Below the pieces are notes generated by a model. That model saw nothing but the letters and a program-made list of their open reading frames with translations, searched no databases and was not told the origin of the DNA. From Neoarius graeffei (lineage: Eukaryota > Chordata > Actinopteri > Siluriformes > Ariidae), in the NCBI RefSeq assembly GCF_027579695.1, contig NC_083575.1:38760154-38824153 (forward strand): a stretch of 64,000 nt of DNA. Direction: 5' to 3'. Positions 32,146 through 44,137 of the stretch are shown piece after piece; positions within the stretch are counted from its first letter, which is position 1, and every line of letters starts with the position of its first letter. Made by a program: the position numbers and the translations under genes.

Positions 32146-35100
32146 ATCCTTTCACACCCTTTCACATTTTCGCATGCTTTTGCACGCTTTCACTTTTGCA
32201 CACACTTTCATATACTTTCACATGCTTTTGCATGCATGTGAAACATGCTTTCACACCCTTTCACATAGTTTCCTGTTTTCACATGCTTTCACACGTTTTC
32301 GCACCCTTTCATGTACTTTCAAACACTTTTGCACACCTCCACAAGGTTTCACACCCTTTCGCATACTTTCATGTTTTCACATGCTTTCGCACGCCTTCAC
32401 ACAATTTCACAAGCTTTTACATTCTTTCACGTTTACACATGCTTTCGCACCCTTTCACATACTTTCAAACGCTTTCACACACTTCCACAAGCTTTCACAT
32501 GCTTTTGCATGCATTCACACAATTTCACATGCTTTCACACCCTTTCACGTTTTCACATACTTTCAAACACTTTTGCACACTTCCACAAGCTTTCACACCC
32601 TTTCACATGCTTTCATGTTTTCACATGCTTTCGCACGCCTTCACACAATTTCACATGCTTTCACATACTTTCACAAGCTTTCACATCCTTTCACATACTT
32701 TCAAATGCTTTCACACACTTCCACAAGCTTTCATACATGTTCGTGTTTTCACATGCTTTCACACGCTTTCGCACCCTTTCACGTACTTTCAAACACTTTT
32801 GCACACCTCCACAAGGTTTCACACCCTTTCGCATACTTTCATGTTTTCACATGCCTTCGCACGCCTTCACACAATTTCACAAGCTTTTACATTCTTTCAT
32901 GTTTACACATGCTTTCGCACCCTTTCACATACTTTCAAACGCTTTCGCACACTTCCACAAGCTTTCACATGCTTTTGCATGCATTCACACAATTTCACAT
33001 GCTTTCACACCCTTTCACGTTTTCACATACTTTCAAACACTTTTGCACACTTCCACAAGCTTTCACACACTTCCAAAAGCTTTCACACCCTTTCACATGC
33101 TTTCATGTTTTCACATGCTTTCGCACACCTTCGCACAATTTCACATGCTTTCATATACTTTTACACCCTTTCACATGTTTTCACATACTTTCAAACACTT
33201 TTGCACACTTCCACATACTTTCAAATGCTTTCACACGCTTCCACATCCTTTCACATGCTTTCGCACGCCTTCACAATTTCACATGCTTTCATATACTTTC
33301 ACAAGCTTTCACATCCTTTCACATGCTTTCGCACGCCTTCACAATTTCATAAGCTTTCACATACTTTCACATTTTCAAATGCTTTTGCACCCTTTCACAT
33401 ACTTTCAAATGCTTTCGCACACTTCCACCTGCTTTCACACAATTTCACATGCTTTCATATACTTTCAAACACTTTTGCACACTTTCACATACTTTCAAAC
33501 GCTTTTGCACACTTCCACAAGCTTTCACACAGTTCCAAAAGCTTTCACACCCTTTCACATGCTTTCATGTTTTCACATGCTTCTGCATGTCTTCACACAA
33601 TTTCACATGCTTTCACATACTTTCACAAGCTTTCACATCCTTTCACATACTTTCAAATGCTTTCACACACTTCCACAAGCTTTCACACACGTTCGTGTTT
33701 TCACATGCTTTCGCACAATTTCACATGCTTTCATATACTTTCACACCCTTTCACATGTTTTCACATACTTTCAAACACTTTTGCACACTTCCACAAGCTT
33801 TCACATACTTTCAAATGCTTTTGCACACTTCCACAAGCTTCCACATACTTTCAAACGCTTTCGCATGCTTCCACAAGCTTTCACATCCTTTCACATGCTT
33901 TCGCACATCTTCACAATTTCACATGCTTTTACATACTTTCACAAGCTTTCACATGCTTTCGCACACCTTCACAATTTTACAAGCTTTCACATCCTTTCAC
34001 ATGCTTTCGCACCCTTTCACATACTTTCAAATACTTTCACACACTTCCACATGCTTTCACACAATTTCACATGCTTTCACATACTTTCAAACACTTTTGC
34101 ACACTTCCACAAGCTTTCACATACGTTCAAACACTTTCGCACACTTCCACAAGCTTTCACATACTTTTAAACGTTTTTGCACACTTCCACAAGCTTTCAC
34201 ATACTTTCAAACACTTTCACACACTTCCACAAGCTTTCACACCCTTTAAAATGCTTTCATGTTTTCACATGCTTTTGCATGCCTTCACACAATTTCACAT
34301 GCTTTCACATATTTCACAAGCTTTCACATCCTTTCACATACTATCAAATGCTTTCACACACTTCCACAAGCTTTCACATGCCTTCGTGTTTTCACATGCT
34401 TTTGCACACCTTCACACAATTTCACATCCTTTCGCATGCTTCCACAAGCTTTCACATGCTTTCGCACATCTTCACAATTTCACATGCTTTTACATACTTT
34501 CACAAGCTTTCACATTCTATCACATGCTTTCACATGCCTTCACAATTTCACAAGCTTTCACATCCTTTCACATGCTTTCACACAATTTCACATACTTTCA
34601 AACACTTTTGCACACTTCCACATACTTTCAAATGCTTTCACACGCTTCCACATGCTTTCACATGCTTTCGCACGCCTTCACAGTTTTGCATGCTTTCACA
34701 TACTTTCACAAGCTTTCACATCCTTTCACATGCTTTCGCACGCCTTCACAATTTCATAAGCTTTCACATACTTTCACGTTTTCACATACTTTTGCACCCT
34801 TTCACATACTTTCAAATGCTTTCACACACTTCCACACAATTTCACATGCTTTCATATACTTTCAAACACTTTTGCACACTTCCACAAGCTTCCACATACT
34901 TTCAAACACTTTTGCACACTTCCACAAGCTTTCACACCCTTTAAAACGCTTTTGTTTTCACATGCTTTCGCACCCTTTCACATACTTTCAAACACTTTTG
35001 CACACTTCCACATACTTTCAAATGCTTTCACATGCTTCCAAATACTTTCACAAGCTTTCATATCCTTTCACATACTTTCAAATGCTTTCACACACTTCCA

Positions 35101-38100
35101 CAAGCTTTCACACATGTTCATGTTTTCACATGCTTTCGCACAATTTCACATGCTTTCATATACTTTCACACCCTTTCACATGTTTTCACATACTTTCAAA
35201 TGCTTTCACACACTTCCACATCCTTTCACATGCTTTCGCACACCTTCACAATTTCACATGCTTTCACATACTTTCACAAGCTTTCACATCCTTTCACATG
35301 CTTTCGCACGCCTTCACAATTTCATAAGCTTTCACATACTTTCACGTTTTCACATGCTTTTGCACCCTTTCACATACTTTCAAATGCTTTCGCACACTTC
35401 CACATGCTTTCACACAATTTCACATGCTTTCATATACTATCAAACACTTTTGCACACTTCTACAAGCTTTCACATACTTTCAAACGTTTTTGCACACTTC
35501 CACAAGCTTCCACATAGTTTCAAACACTTTCGCATGCTTCCACAAGCTTTCACATCCTTTCACATGCTTGCGCACATCTTCACAATTTCACATGCTTTTA
35601 CATACTTTCACAAGCTTTCACATCCTTTCACATGCTTTCGCACATCTTCACAATTTCACATGCTTTCACATACTTTCACGTTTTCACATGCTTTTGCACC
35701 CTTTCACATACTTTCAAATGCTTTCGCACACTTCCACATGCTTTCACACAATTTCACATGCTTTCATATACTATCAAACACTTTTGCACACTTCTACAAG
35801 CTTTCACATACTTTCAAACGTTTTTGCACACTTCCACAAGCTTCCACATAGTTTCAAACACTTTCGCATGCTTCCACAAGCTTTCACATCCTTTCACATG
35901 CTTGCGCACATCTTCACAATTTCACATGCTTTTACATACTTTCACAAGCTTTCACATCCTTTCACATCCTTTCACACGCCTTCACAATTTCACAAGCTTT
36001 CACATCCTTTCACATCCTTTCACACGCCTTCACAATTTCACAAGCTTTCACATCCTCTCACATGCTTTCGCACCCTTTCACATACTTTCAAATACTTTCG
36101 CACACTTCCACATGCTTTCACACATTTTCACATGCTTTCACATACTTTCAAACACTTTTGCAAACTTCCACAAGCTTTCACATACTTTTAAATGCTTTCG
36201 CACACTTCCAAAAGCTTTCACATACTTTCAAACACTTTCGCACACTTCCACAAGCTTTCACACCCTTTAAAATGCTTTCATGTTTTCACATGCTTTCGCA
36301 CTCCTTCACACAATATCACATCCTTTCGCATACTTTCAAATGCTTTTACACACTTCCACATGCTTTCACACAATTTCACATGCTTTCATATCAAACACTT
36401 TTGCACACTTCCATAAGCTTTCACACCCTTTCACATGCTTTCATGTTTTCGCATGCTTACACACCCTTTCACATATTTTCAAACACTTTCACACACTTCC
36501 ACAAGCTTTCACACCCTTTCACATGCTTTCATGTTTCCGCATGCTTTCACACCCTTTCACATGCTTTCATGTTTTCACATGCTTTCACACCCTTTCACAT
36601 GCTTTCATGTTTTCGCATGTTTTCACACCCTTTCACATACTTTCATGTTTCCGCATGCTTTCACACCCGTTAACATACTTTCAAACGCTTTTGCACACTT
36701 CCGCAAGCTTTCACACACTTCCACAAGCTTTCACACCCTTTCAGATGATTTCATGTTTCCGCATGCTTTCACACCCTTTCACATACTTTCAAACGCTTTC
36801 ACAACCTTTCATATGCTTTCAGGTTTCCACATGCTTTCACACCCTTTCACATACTTTCAAATGCTTTCGCACACTTCCGCATGCTTTCACACCCTTTCAC
36901 ATACTTTCAAACGCTTTAGCACACTTCCAGAAGCTTTCACACCCTTTCACATGCTTTCATTTTTCTGCATGTTTTCACACCCTTTCACATACTTTCATGT
37001 TTCCGCATGCTTTTGCACACTTTCACATACTTTGAAACGCTTTCGCACCCTTTCACATGCTTTCATGTTTCCGCATGCTTTCGCACCCTTTCACATGCTT
37101 TCATGTTTCCGCATGCTTTCGCACCCTTTCACATACTTTCAAACGCTTTCACACATTTCCACAAGCTTTCACACCCTTTCACATGCTTTCATGTTTTCGC
37201 ATGCTTTCACACCCTTTCACATGCTTTCATGTTTCCGCATGCTTTCACACCCTTTCATGTTTTCATGTTTCTGCATGCTTTCACACCCTTTCACATACTT
37301 TCAAACGCTTTTGCACCCTTTCACATGCTTTCGTGTTTCCGCATGTTTTTGCACCCTTTCACGTGCTTGCATGTTTCCGCATGCTTTCACACCCTTTCAC
37401 ATGCTTTCATGTTTCCGCATGCTTTCACACCCTTTCACATGTTTTCATGTTTCCGCATGCTTTCACACCCTTTCACATACTTTCAAACACTTTCGCACCC
37501 TTTCACATGCTTTCATGTTTCCGCATGTTTTTGCACCCTTTCACGTGCTTGCATGTTTCCGCATGCTTTCACACCCTTTCACATGCTTTCATGTTTCAGC
37601 ATGCTTTCGCACCCTTTCATGTTTCCGCATGCTTTCGCACCCTTTCACATGCTTTCATGTTTCCGCATGCTTTCACACCCTTTCACGTTTTCATGTTTCC
37701 GCATGCTTTCACACCTTTTCACATACTTTAAAACGCTTTCACACCCTTTCACATGTTTTCATGTTTCCGTATGCTTTCACACCCTTTCACATACTTTCAA
37801 ACGCTTTCACACACTTCCACAAGCTTTCACATGCTTTCATGTTTCCGCATGTTTTCACACCCTTTCACATGTTTTCATGTTTCCGCATGCTTTCACACCA
37901 TTTCACATACTTTAAAACGCTTTTGCACCTTTTCACATGCTTTCATGTTTCCGCATGCTTTCACACCCTTTCACATACTTTTAAACGCTTTTGCACCCTT
38001 TCACATGCTTTCGTGTTTCCGCATGTTTTTGCACCCTTTCACATGCTTGCATGTTTCTGCACGCTTTCACACCCTTTCACATGCTTTCATGTTTCCGCAT

Positions 38101-39055
38101 GCTTTCACACCCTTTCACATGCTTTCATGTTTCCACATGCTTTCACACCCTTTCACATACTTTAAAACGCTTTCGCACCCTTTCACGTTTTCATGTTTCT
38201 GCATGCTTTCACACCCTTTCACATACTTTCAAACGCTTTTGCACCCTTTCACATGCTTTCACATTTCCGCATGCTTTCACACCCTTTCACATACTTTCAA
38301 ACGCTTTCACACACTTCCACAAGCTTTCACACCCTTTCACATGCTTTCATGTTTCTGCATGCTTTCACACCCTTTAACATGCTTTCATGTTTCCGCATGC
38401 TTTCACACCCTTTCACGTTTTCATGTTTCCGCATGCTTTCACACCTTTTCACATACTTTAAAACGCTTTCGCACCCTTTCACATGCTTTCACGTTTCCAC
38501 ATGCTTTCACACCCTTTCACATACTTTCAAACGCTTTCACACACTTCCACAAGCTTTCACACCCTTTCACATACTTTCAAACGCTTTTGCACCCTTTCAC
38601 GTTTTCATGTTTCCGCATGCTTTCACACCCTTTCACATACTTTCAAACGCTTTCGCACCCTTTCACATGCTTTCATGTTTCCACATGCTTTCACACTCTT
38701 TCACATATTTTCAAATGCTTTCACACACTTCCACAAGCTTTCACACCCTTTCACATGCTTTCATGTTTCCGCATGCTTTCACACCCTTTCACGTTTTCAT
38801 TTTTCCGCATGCTTTCACACCTTTTCACATACTTTAACACGCTTTCACACCCTTTCACATGTTTTCATGTTTCCGTATGCTTTCACACCCTTTCACATAC
38901 TTTCAAACGCTTTCACACACTTCCACAAGCTTTCACACCCTTTCACATGCTTTCATGTTTCCGCATGTTTTCACACCCTTTCACATTTTCATGTTTCCGC
39001 ATGCTTTCACACCCTTTCACATGTTTTCATGTTTCCGCATGCTTTCACACCTTTT

Positions 39056-40660
39056 CACATACTTTAAAACGCTTTCGCACCCTTTCACATGCTTTCACGT
39101 TTCCGCATGCTTTCACACCCTTTCACATACTTTCAAACGCTTTCACACACTTCCACAAGCTTTCACACCCTTTCACATGCTTTCATGTTTCCGCATGCTT
39201 TCACACCCTTTCACGTTTTCATGTTTCCGCATGCTTTCACACCCTTTCACATACTTTAAAACGCTTTTGCACCCTTTCATGTTTTCATGTTTCCGCATGC
39301 TTTAACACCCTTGCACATACTTTCAAATGCTTTCGCACCCTTTCACATGCTTTCATCTTTCCGCATGTTTTTGCACCCTTTCACATGCTTTCATGTTTCA
39401 GCATGCTTTCGCACCCTTTCACATGCTTTCATGTGTGCACATGCTTTCACACCCTTTCACATGTTTTCATGTTTCCGCATGCTTTCACACCTTTTCACAT
39501 ACTTTAAAACGCTTTCGCACCCTTTCACATGCTTTCACGTTTCCGCATGCTTTCACACCCTTTCACATACTTTCAAACGCTTTTGCACCCTTTCACATGT
39601 TTTCATGTTTCCACATGCTTTCACACCCTTTCACATACTTTCAAACGTTTTCGCACCCTTTCACATGCTTTCACGTTTCCGCATGCTTTCACACCCTTTC
39701 ACATACTTTCAAACGCTTTCACACACTTCCACAAGCTTTCACACCCTTTCACATGCTTTCATGTTTCCGCATGCTTTCACACCCTTTCACATGTTTTCAT
39801 GTTTCCGCATGCTTTCACACCCTTTCACATACTTTAAAACGCTTTTGCACCCTTTCATATTTTCATGTTTCCGCATGCTTTCACACCCTTGCACATACTT
39901 TCAAACGCTTTTGCACCCTTTCACATGCTTTCATCTTTCTGCATGTTTTTGCATGCTTTCACATGCTTTCATGTTTCAGCATGCTTTCGCACCCTTTCAC
40001 ATGCTTTCATGTGTCCACATGCTTTCACACCCTTTCACATGTTTTCATGTTTCCGCATGCTTTCACACCTTTTCACATACTTTAAAACGCTTTCGCACCC
40101 TTTCACATGCTTTCACGTTTCCGCGTGCTTTCACACCCTTTCACATACTTTCAAACGCTTTTGCACCCTTTCACATGTTTTCATGTTTCCGCATGCTTTC
40201 ACACCTTTTCACATACTTTAAAACGCTTTCGCACCCTTTCACATGCTTTCACGTTTCCGCATGCTTTCACACCCTTTCACATACTTTCAAACGCTTTCAC
40301 ACACTTCCACAAGCTTTCACACCCTTTCACATGCTTTCATGTTTCCGCATGCTTTCACACCCTTTCACGTTTTCATGTTTCCGCATGCTTTCACACCCTT
40401 TCACATACTTTAAAACGCTTTTGCACACTTTCATGTTTTCATGTTTCCGCATGCTTTCACATCCTTGCACATACTTTCAAACGCTTTCGCACCCTTTCAC
40501 ATGCTTTCATCTTTCCGCATGTTTTTGCACCCTTTCACATGCTTTCATGTTTCAGCATGCTTTCGCACCCTTTCACATGCTTTCATGTGTCCGCATGCTT
40601 TCACGTTTTCATGTTTCCGCATGCTTTCACACCTTTTCACATACTTTAAAACGCTTTCGC
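39056..40660 (+). repeat. Higher-order repeat, about 578 bp, within the decameric array
   Basis: A rare variant, TCATCTTTC, followed by GCATGTTTTTGCA, recurs at 39353, 39931 and 40508 (spacings 578 and 577). The same order of surrounding decamer variants accompanies it, including a TTTCAGCATGC monomer and a TTCATGTGT monomer about 50-80 bp later. Confidence 0.85.
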
Positions 40661-40849
40661 ACCCTTTCACATGCTTTCACGTTTCCGCATGCTTTCACAC
40701 CCTTTCACATACTTTCAAACGCTTTTGCACCCTTTCACATGTTTTCATGTTTCCGCATGCTTTCACACCTTTTCACATACTTTAAAACGCTTTCGCACCC
40801 TTTCACATGCTTTCACGTTTCTGCATGCTTTCACACCCTTTCACATACT

Positions 40850-41435
40850 TTCAAATGCTTTCGCACCCTTTCACATGTTTTCATGTTTCCGCATGCTTTC
40901 ACACCCTTTCACATACTTTCAAACGCTTTCACACACTTCCACGAGCTTTCACACCCTTCTACATGCTTTCATGTTTTCGCATGCTTTCACACCCTTTCAT
41001 GTTTCCGCATGCTTTCACACCTATTCACATACTTTAAAACGCTTTCGCACCCTTTCACATGCTTTCACGTTTCCGCATGCTTTCACACCCTTTCACATAC
41101 TTTCAAACGCTTTTGCACCCTTTCACATGTTTTCATGTTTCCGCATGCTTTCACACCTTTTCACATACTTTAAAACGCTTTCGCACCCTTTCACACCCTT
41201 TCACATACTTTCAAACGCTTTCGCACCCTTTCACATGTTTTCATGTTTCCGCATGCTTTCACACCCTTTCACATACTTTCAAACGCTTTCACACACTTCC
41301 ACGAGCTTTCACACCCTTCTACATGCTTTCATGTTTTCGCATGCTTTCACACCCTTTCATGTTTCCGCATGCTTTCACACCTATTCACATACTTTAAAAC
41401 GCTTTCGCACCCTTTCACATGCTTTCACGTTTCCG
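40850..41435 (+). repeat. 360-bp direct duplication at the prkce-proximal end of the array
   Basis: The variant CCACGAGCTTTCACACCC with CTTCTACATGC occurs at 40939 and again exactly 360 bp later, with identical following sequence through CACCTATTCACATAC and CACGTTTCCGC. Confidence 0.9.
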
Positions 41436-41575
41436 CCTGCTTTCGCACCCTTTCACATGCTTTCATGTTTTCCCATACTTTCAGACACTTTCGCACACTT
41501 CCACAAGCTTTCACGTGCTTGCACGTTTCCGCATGCTTTCACACACCTCCACACGTTGTAACACGTTTTCACACA

Positions 41576-42405
41576 TCGCAGCAGCACCTCAGCTGAAGAT
41601 CAGATTTCACTTTGACAGTGCTTGTTTCAGCTGGACCGATATGGCCACTGTACATGTATAATTTAACGCGGGGGCTTGAATTCCTTCCTACTCGGGATGA
41701 GTTTGTTTGGCTCTGCTGGGCCGCACTGATTCCCTGTAAACACGGTTTGGGTGAAGCGACGCGTTTTGCGCATTTCCTGCACTGAGCATTCACACACACA
41801 CACACACACACACAGCTGGGAGGAGGAGGAGGAGGAGGGGGGAAGAGGCAGGGCTGAGAGCTGCAGGAAACCAAGCGCCGATGAACAGCTAAACGACCCG
41901 GGAAGCTGAAGAAGAGCGAACGGAAACAGCGCCTGTCCTCGACCCTAAATCATTTCCCTCCACCAGTCGGACGGGTGTGAGATAAAGCGGTCCCACATGC
42001 CCGGAGGACAAGCTGGACTCCGTCCTGAGCTCCGGCCTGGGGAGGAACAGTAGGGGAGGATTTCTACCCCTGAGCAGCTCCAGCTCGGGCATGTTTTTGC
42101 TCTCATGCAGAGATCGAGGTGCGAGATCCTCCATGTGAAGATCCTCTCGTGTCTTTCCTGCTTTTGATCGAGCTGTTTTATGATCAATATTATCTCGTGT
42201 CCGTGGAGAACGACAGCGCAGAGCTGGAAGAAGTGAAACCTTGCTGTGTGTGCTGTCTGTAGGACGATCTGCGAGTGTTTCACTGAGAGATTGTGTTTGA
42301 TTGCTTTATTAGAAGTCGAGATTTCCTCCAGCCGCCCTGTTGAATAACTCACAGCACTGACAGGGGATTGTTAAAGGTGCGGTCTGAGGAATTGATCACG
42401 CCACC
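41576..42405 (+). promoter_or_regulatory. prkce: prkce promoter-proximal region and 5'UTR
   Basis: Non-repetitive, CpG-containing sequence between the satellite and the start codon. It includes a CA microsatellite (41791-41813), a purine-rich GGA repeat (41820-41846) and GC-richer sequence up to 42150. A TGA at 42385-42387 is in frame with the ATG, which supports 42406 as the true start. The transcription start and any upstream exon boundary cannot be set from sequence alone. Confidence 0.6.
41791..41813 (+). repeat. (CA)n microsatellite
   Basis: About eleven CA repeats within the presumed promoter/5'UTR of prkce. Confidence 0.95.
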
Positions 42406-42753
42406 ATGGTGGTCTTCAACGGGTTGCTGAAGATAAAGATCATTGAAGCGCTGGACCTGAAACCTACAGCCTGGTCTCTGAGGCATGCCGTGGGACCGAA
42501 GGCGCAGAGCTTCCTGCTGGACCCGTATATCGCCCTCAACGTGGACGACTCACGCGTGGGTCAGACATCAACAAAGCCCAAGACCAACAGCCCTTCATGG
42601 CATGATGAGTTTGTAGCTGAGGTGCGTGACGGGCACAAAATCGAGCTCTCGGTGTTTCATGACGCGCCCATTGGCTATGACGACTTTGTGGCCAACTGCA
42701 CCATCCAGTTCGAGGACCTGCTGCAGAATGGCAGCAAGCACTTTGAGGATTGG
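42406..42753 (+). CDS. prkce: Protein kinase C epsilon, first coding exon (novel-type C2 domain)
   Basis: 116 codons encode the N-terminal C2 domain of a novel PKC, a diacylglycerol-activated, calcium-independent Ser/Thr kinase. The sequence starts [12 protein letters not shown] and has [12 protein letters not shown] (20-31), [12 protein letters not shown] (38-49) and [18 protein letters not shown] (52-69). The anchoring-protein contact region known in mammals as EAVSLKPT is EALDLKPT here (14-21), and the pseudo-RACK motif HDAPIGYD (85-92) is exact. PKC eta differs at its start, so epsilon is preferred. The ATG sits in GCCACCATGG, an optimal context, with an in-frame stop 21 nt upstream. The exon ends at GAGGATTGG with donor GTATGA (42754), at the epsilon exon 1 boundary. 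C1, kinase and C-terminal exons lie beyond the window. Which of the two fish paralogues it is cannot be told. Confidence 0.97.
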
Positions 42754-43172
42754 GTATGACCGCCCTTCCTGGCTTCCTTCTACTCTCATATTGTATTACG
42801 CATCATACCATTCATCCATTAAATTGTCCGAGCAACTTGTTTCCCCATGCATGATGCTTACATGTGCTTGGTTTTCTTTCCTCTAATACAAGCAGGTTTG
42901 CTGTAGCAGCAGAGGGGGGCCTCTGATCAGCATTCACATAACTAACTGGTTGCATAGAGACTGTAGGAGATGGTGCACATCCTGTCATAAATATTCAATG
43001 CAGCTGCAGAGAACCATATTACCGCCACTGTGCAGTCATGTAGTCTGGTAGTAAACAGGCAGACAGGGCAAGATTTGGCGAATTACGCAATCCTCTGGAA
43101 AGCAAGACAGGCAAGAGGTTTGTTTCACTTAAGTACAGGTGGTCCTGCTCACACTAATGTAGTTAGTAATTA
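42754..43172 (+). other. prkce: Start of prkce intron 1, no repeat recognised
   Basis: Begins with the donor GTATGA. No conserved element or repeat is evident to me before the hAT-like element at 43173. Confidence 0.7.
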
Positions 43173-44019
43173 CAGGGGCGTAGCTGGGGGGGTGTCCTGG
43201 GGTGCCTGTGACACCCTCTTTGTCAGACCATACATTTTTTTCAATAGCCGCATAAGAATATTAGAAAAGCGCCTACTGTAATTTTTCTCACATTTTTTAA
43301 AAACTAGATTGTCACCTCAGCTTCATTAGGGTTTCTGTAACCTTGTATGGACTTCCTGTGGTTTGGGTGCGAAAACTCAGTTCTGCACAAGCCCAATACG
43401 ATTGCACTAGAAAGCATGGTCAAGCTGCCAGTGTAGCTGCAGTCTTTTTAGTTGCGAATTACGAGTATTTCTTCTTGTGTTAATAGTTCATGTCAAAACA
43501 AGTGAAACTTTCCTCCTTCTTTCGATGTGAAGAGATGTAAGCAATTTATTATATATTTTTTTCCATCAAAGTTGCATTTTGTGGCTTCGAAGCGAAGTTT
43601 TAGTGTGCCATTTCTAGAAAACATCATCAAGAAAACGTGGAAGAATACACTATGGCAGAGCGATCGACATTGACAAGACTGTTGACATCTTTGCCATTCG
43701 TCATCCACGACGCCTTTTACTTAGAAACATTTTGGCCGATGAGCAGTAAGACAACAAGAATAGAGAGATCTGCATCGGTTGACTAAGGGAAGATGTCGAG
43801 CCGCAATCCATACACTGCCGGATAAAACTGATTTGGCCTAATCGTTGTCCGACATCTCAACAGCTCACAACATGAGATGAAAGAATGATGCAAAGACCGC
43901 GTTATTTTCTCAAATGTATTCAATGTATTTTTTCATTTACAAACCTGCGGGTATGTACTCAGGCTGCCAGTCAGTGTGTGACCCCCCCCCCCCCTTGAAA
44001 GATCCTAGCTATGCCTCTG
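43173..44019. mobile_element. hAT-like non-autonomous element
   Basis: The left end CAGGGGCGTAGCTGG and the complement of the right end CAGAGGCATAGCTAG match at 12 of 15 positions, a terminus common among fish hAT elements. The flanks share AATTA but a clean 8-bp duplication is not readable. A C-run (about 12-13) lies at 43982-43994. No transposase. Confidence 0.55.
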
Positions 44020-44137
44020 AATTAGATAGAGTAAGAGTAAAAATGATTTAAGAAGAAGGAGATCTGGTTGTGCGGATTCTTTCTGGCGCTGTAAGTACAT
44101 GCACTGATATTTGTTGCTTGCAACAGTCCTGCGTTAA

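Larger units (their letters stand above)
32146..41575 (+). repeat. 9.4-kb decameric minisatellite/satellite array
   Basis: Nearly every 10 bp begins with TTTC or TTTT: core TTTCACACCC / TTTCACATGC / TTTCACATAC / TTTCAAACGC / TTTCGCACCC, with TTCCACAAGC and TTCATG-TTTCCGCATGC as variants. Rare 1-4 bp indels shift the register. Two domains differ in variant composition: left (to about 36.5 kb) is rich in CACAATTTCACATGC and CACTTCCACAAGC; right is rich in TTTCCGCATGC. Larger direct duplications are superimposed. The plus strand is pyrimidine-rich, G-poor and nearly devoid of TAA, TAG and TGA, so long ORFs are artefacts. The array ends about 0.83 kb before the prkce ATG. Confidence 0.97.

Noticed and set aside
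32146-41575. CRISPR array or other prokaryotic-type repeat system
   Set aside because: No repeat-spacer alternation. The monomer is 10 bp and head-to-tail without spacers, and the context is a vertebrate genome.
32100-41600. Very long plus-strand open reading frames (up to 1075 codons) rich in Phe, His, Ser and Thr
   Set aside because: They lie wholly within the 10-bp array, are open in all three frames, and the peptide is just the translated decamer. No codon bias, domain or start context supports a gene.
41569-41874. Minus-strand ORF with a Pro-run and VCVCVC stretch
   Set aside because: It is translated from the GGA and CA microsatellites of the prkce 5' region.
41889-42352. Minus-strand ORFs opposite the prkce 5'UTR
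   Set aside because: Shadow frames of a GC-richer 5'UTR, with no recognisable protein and no splice context.
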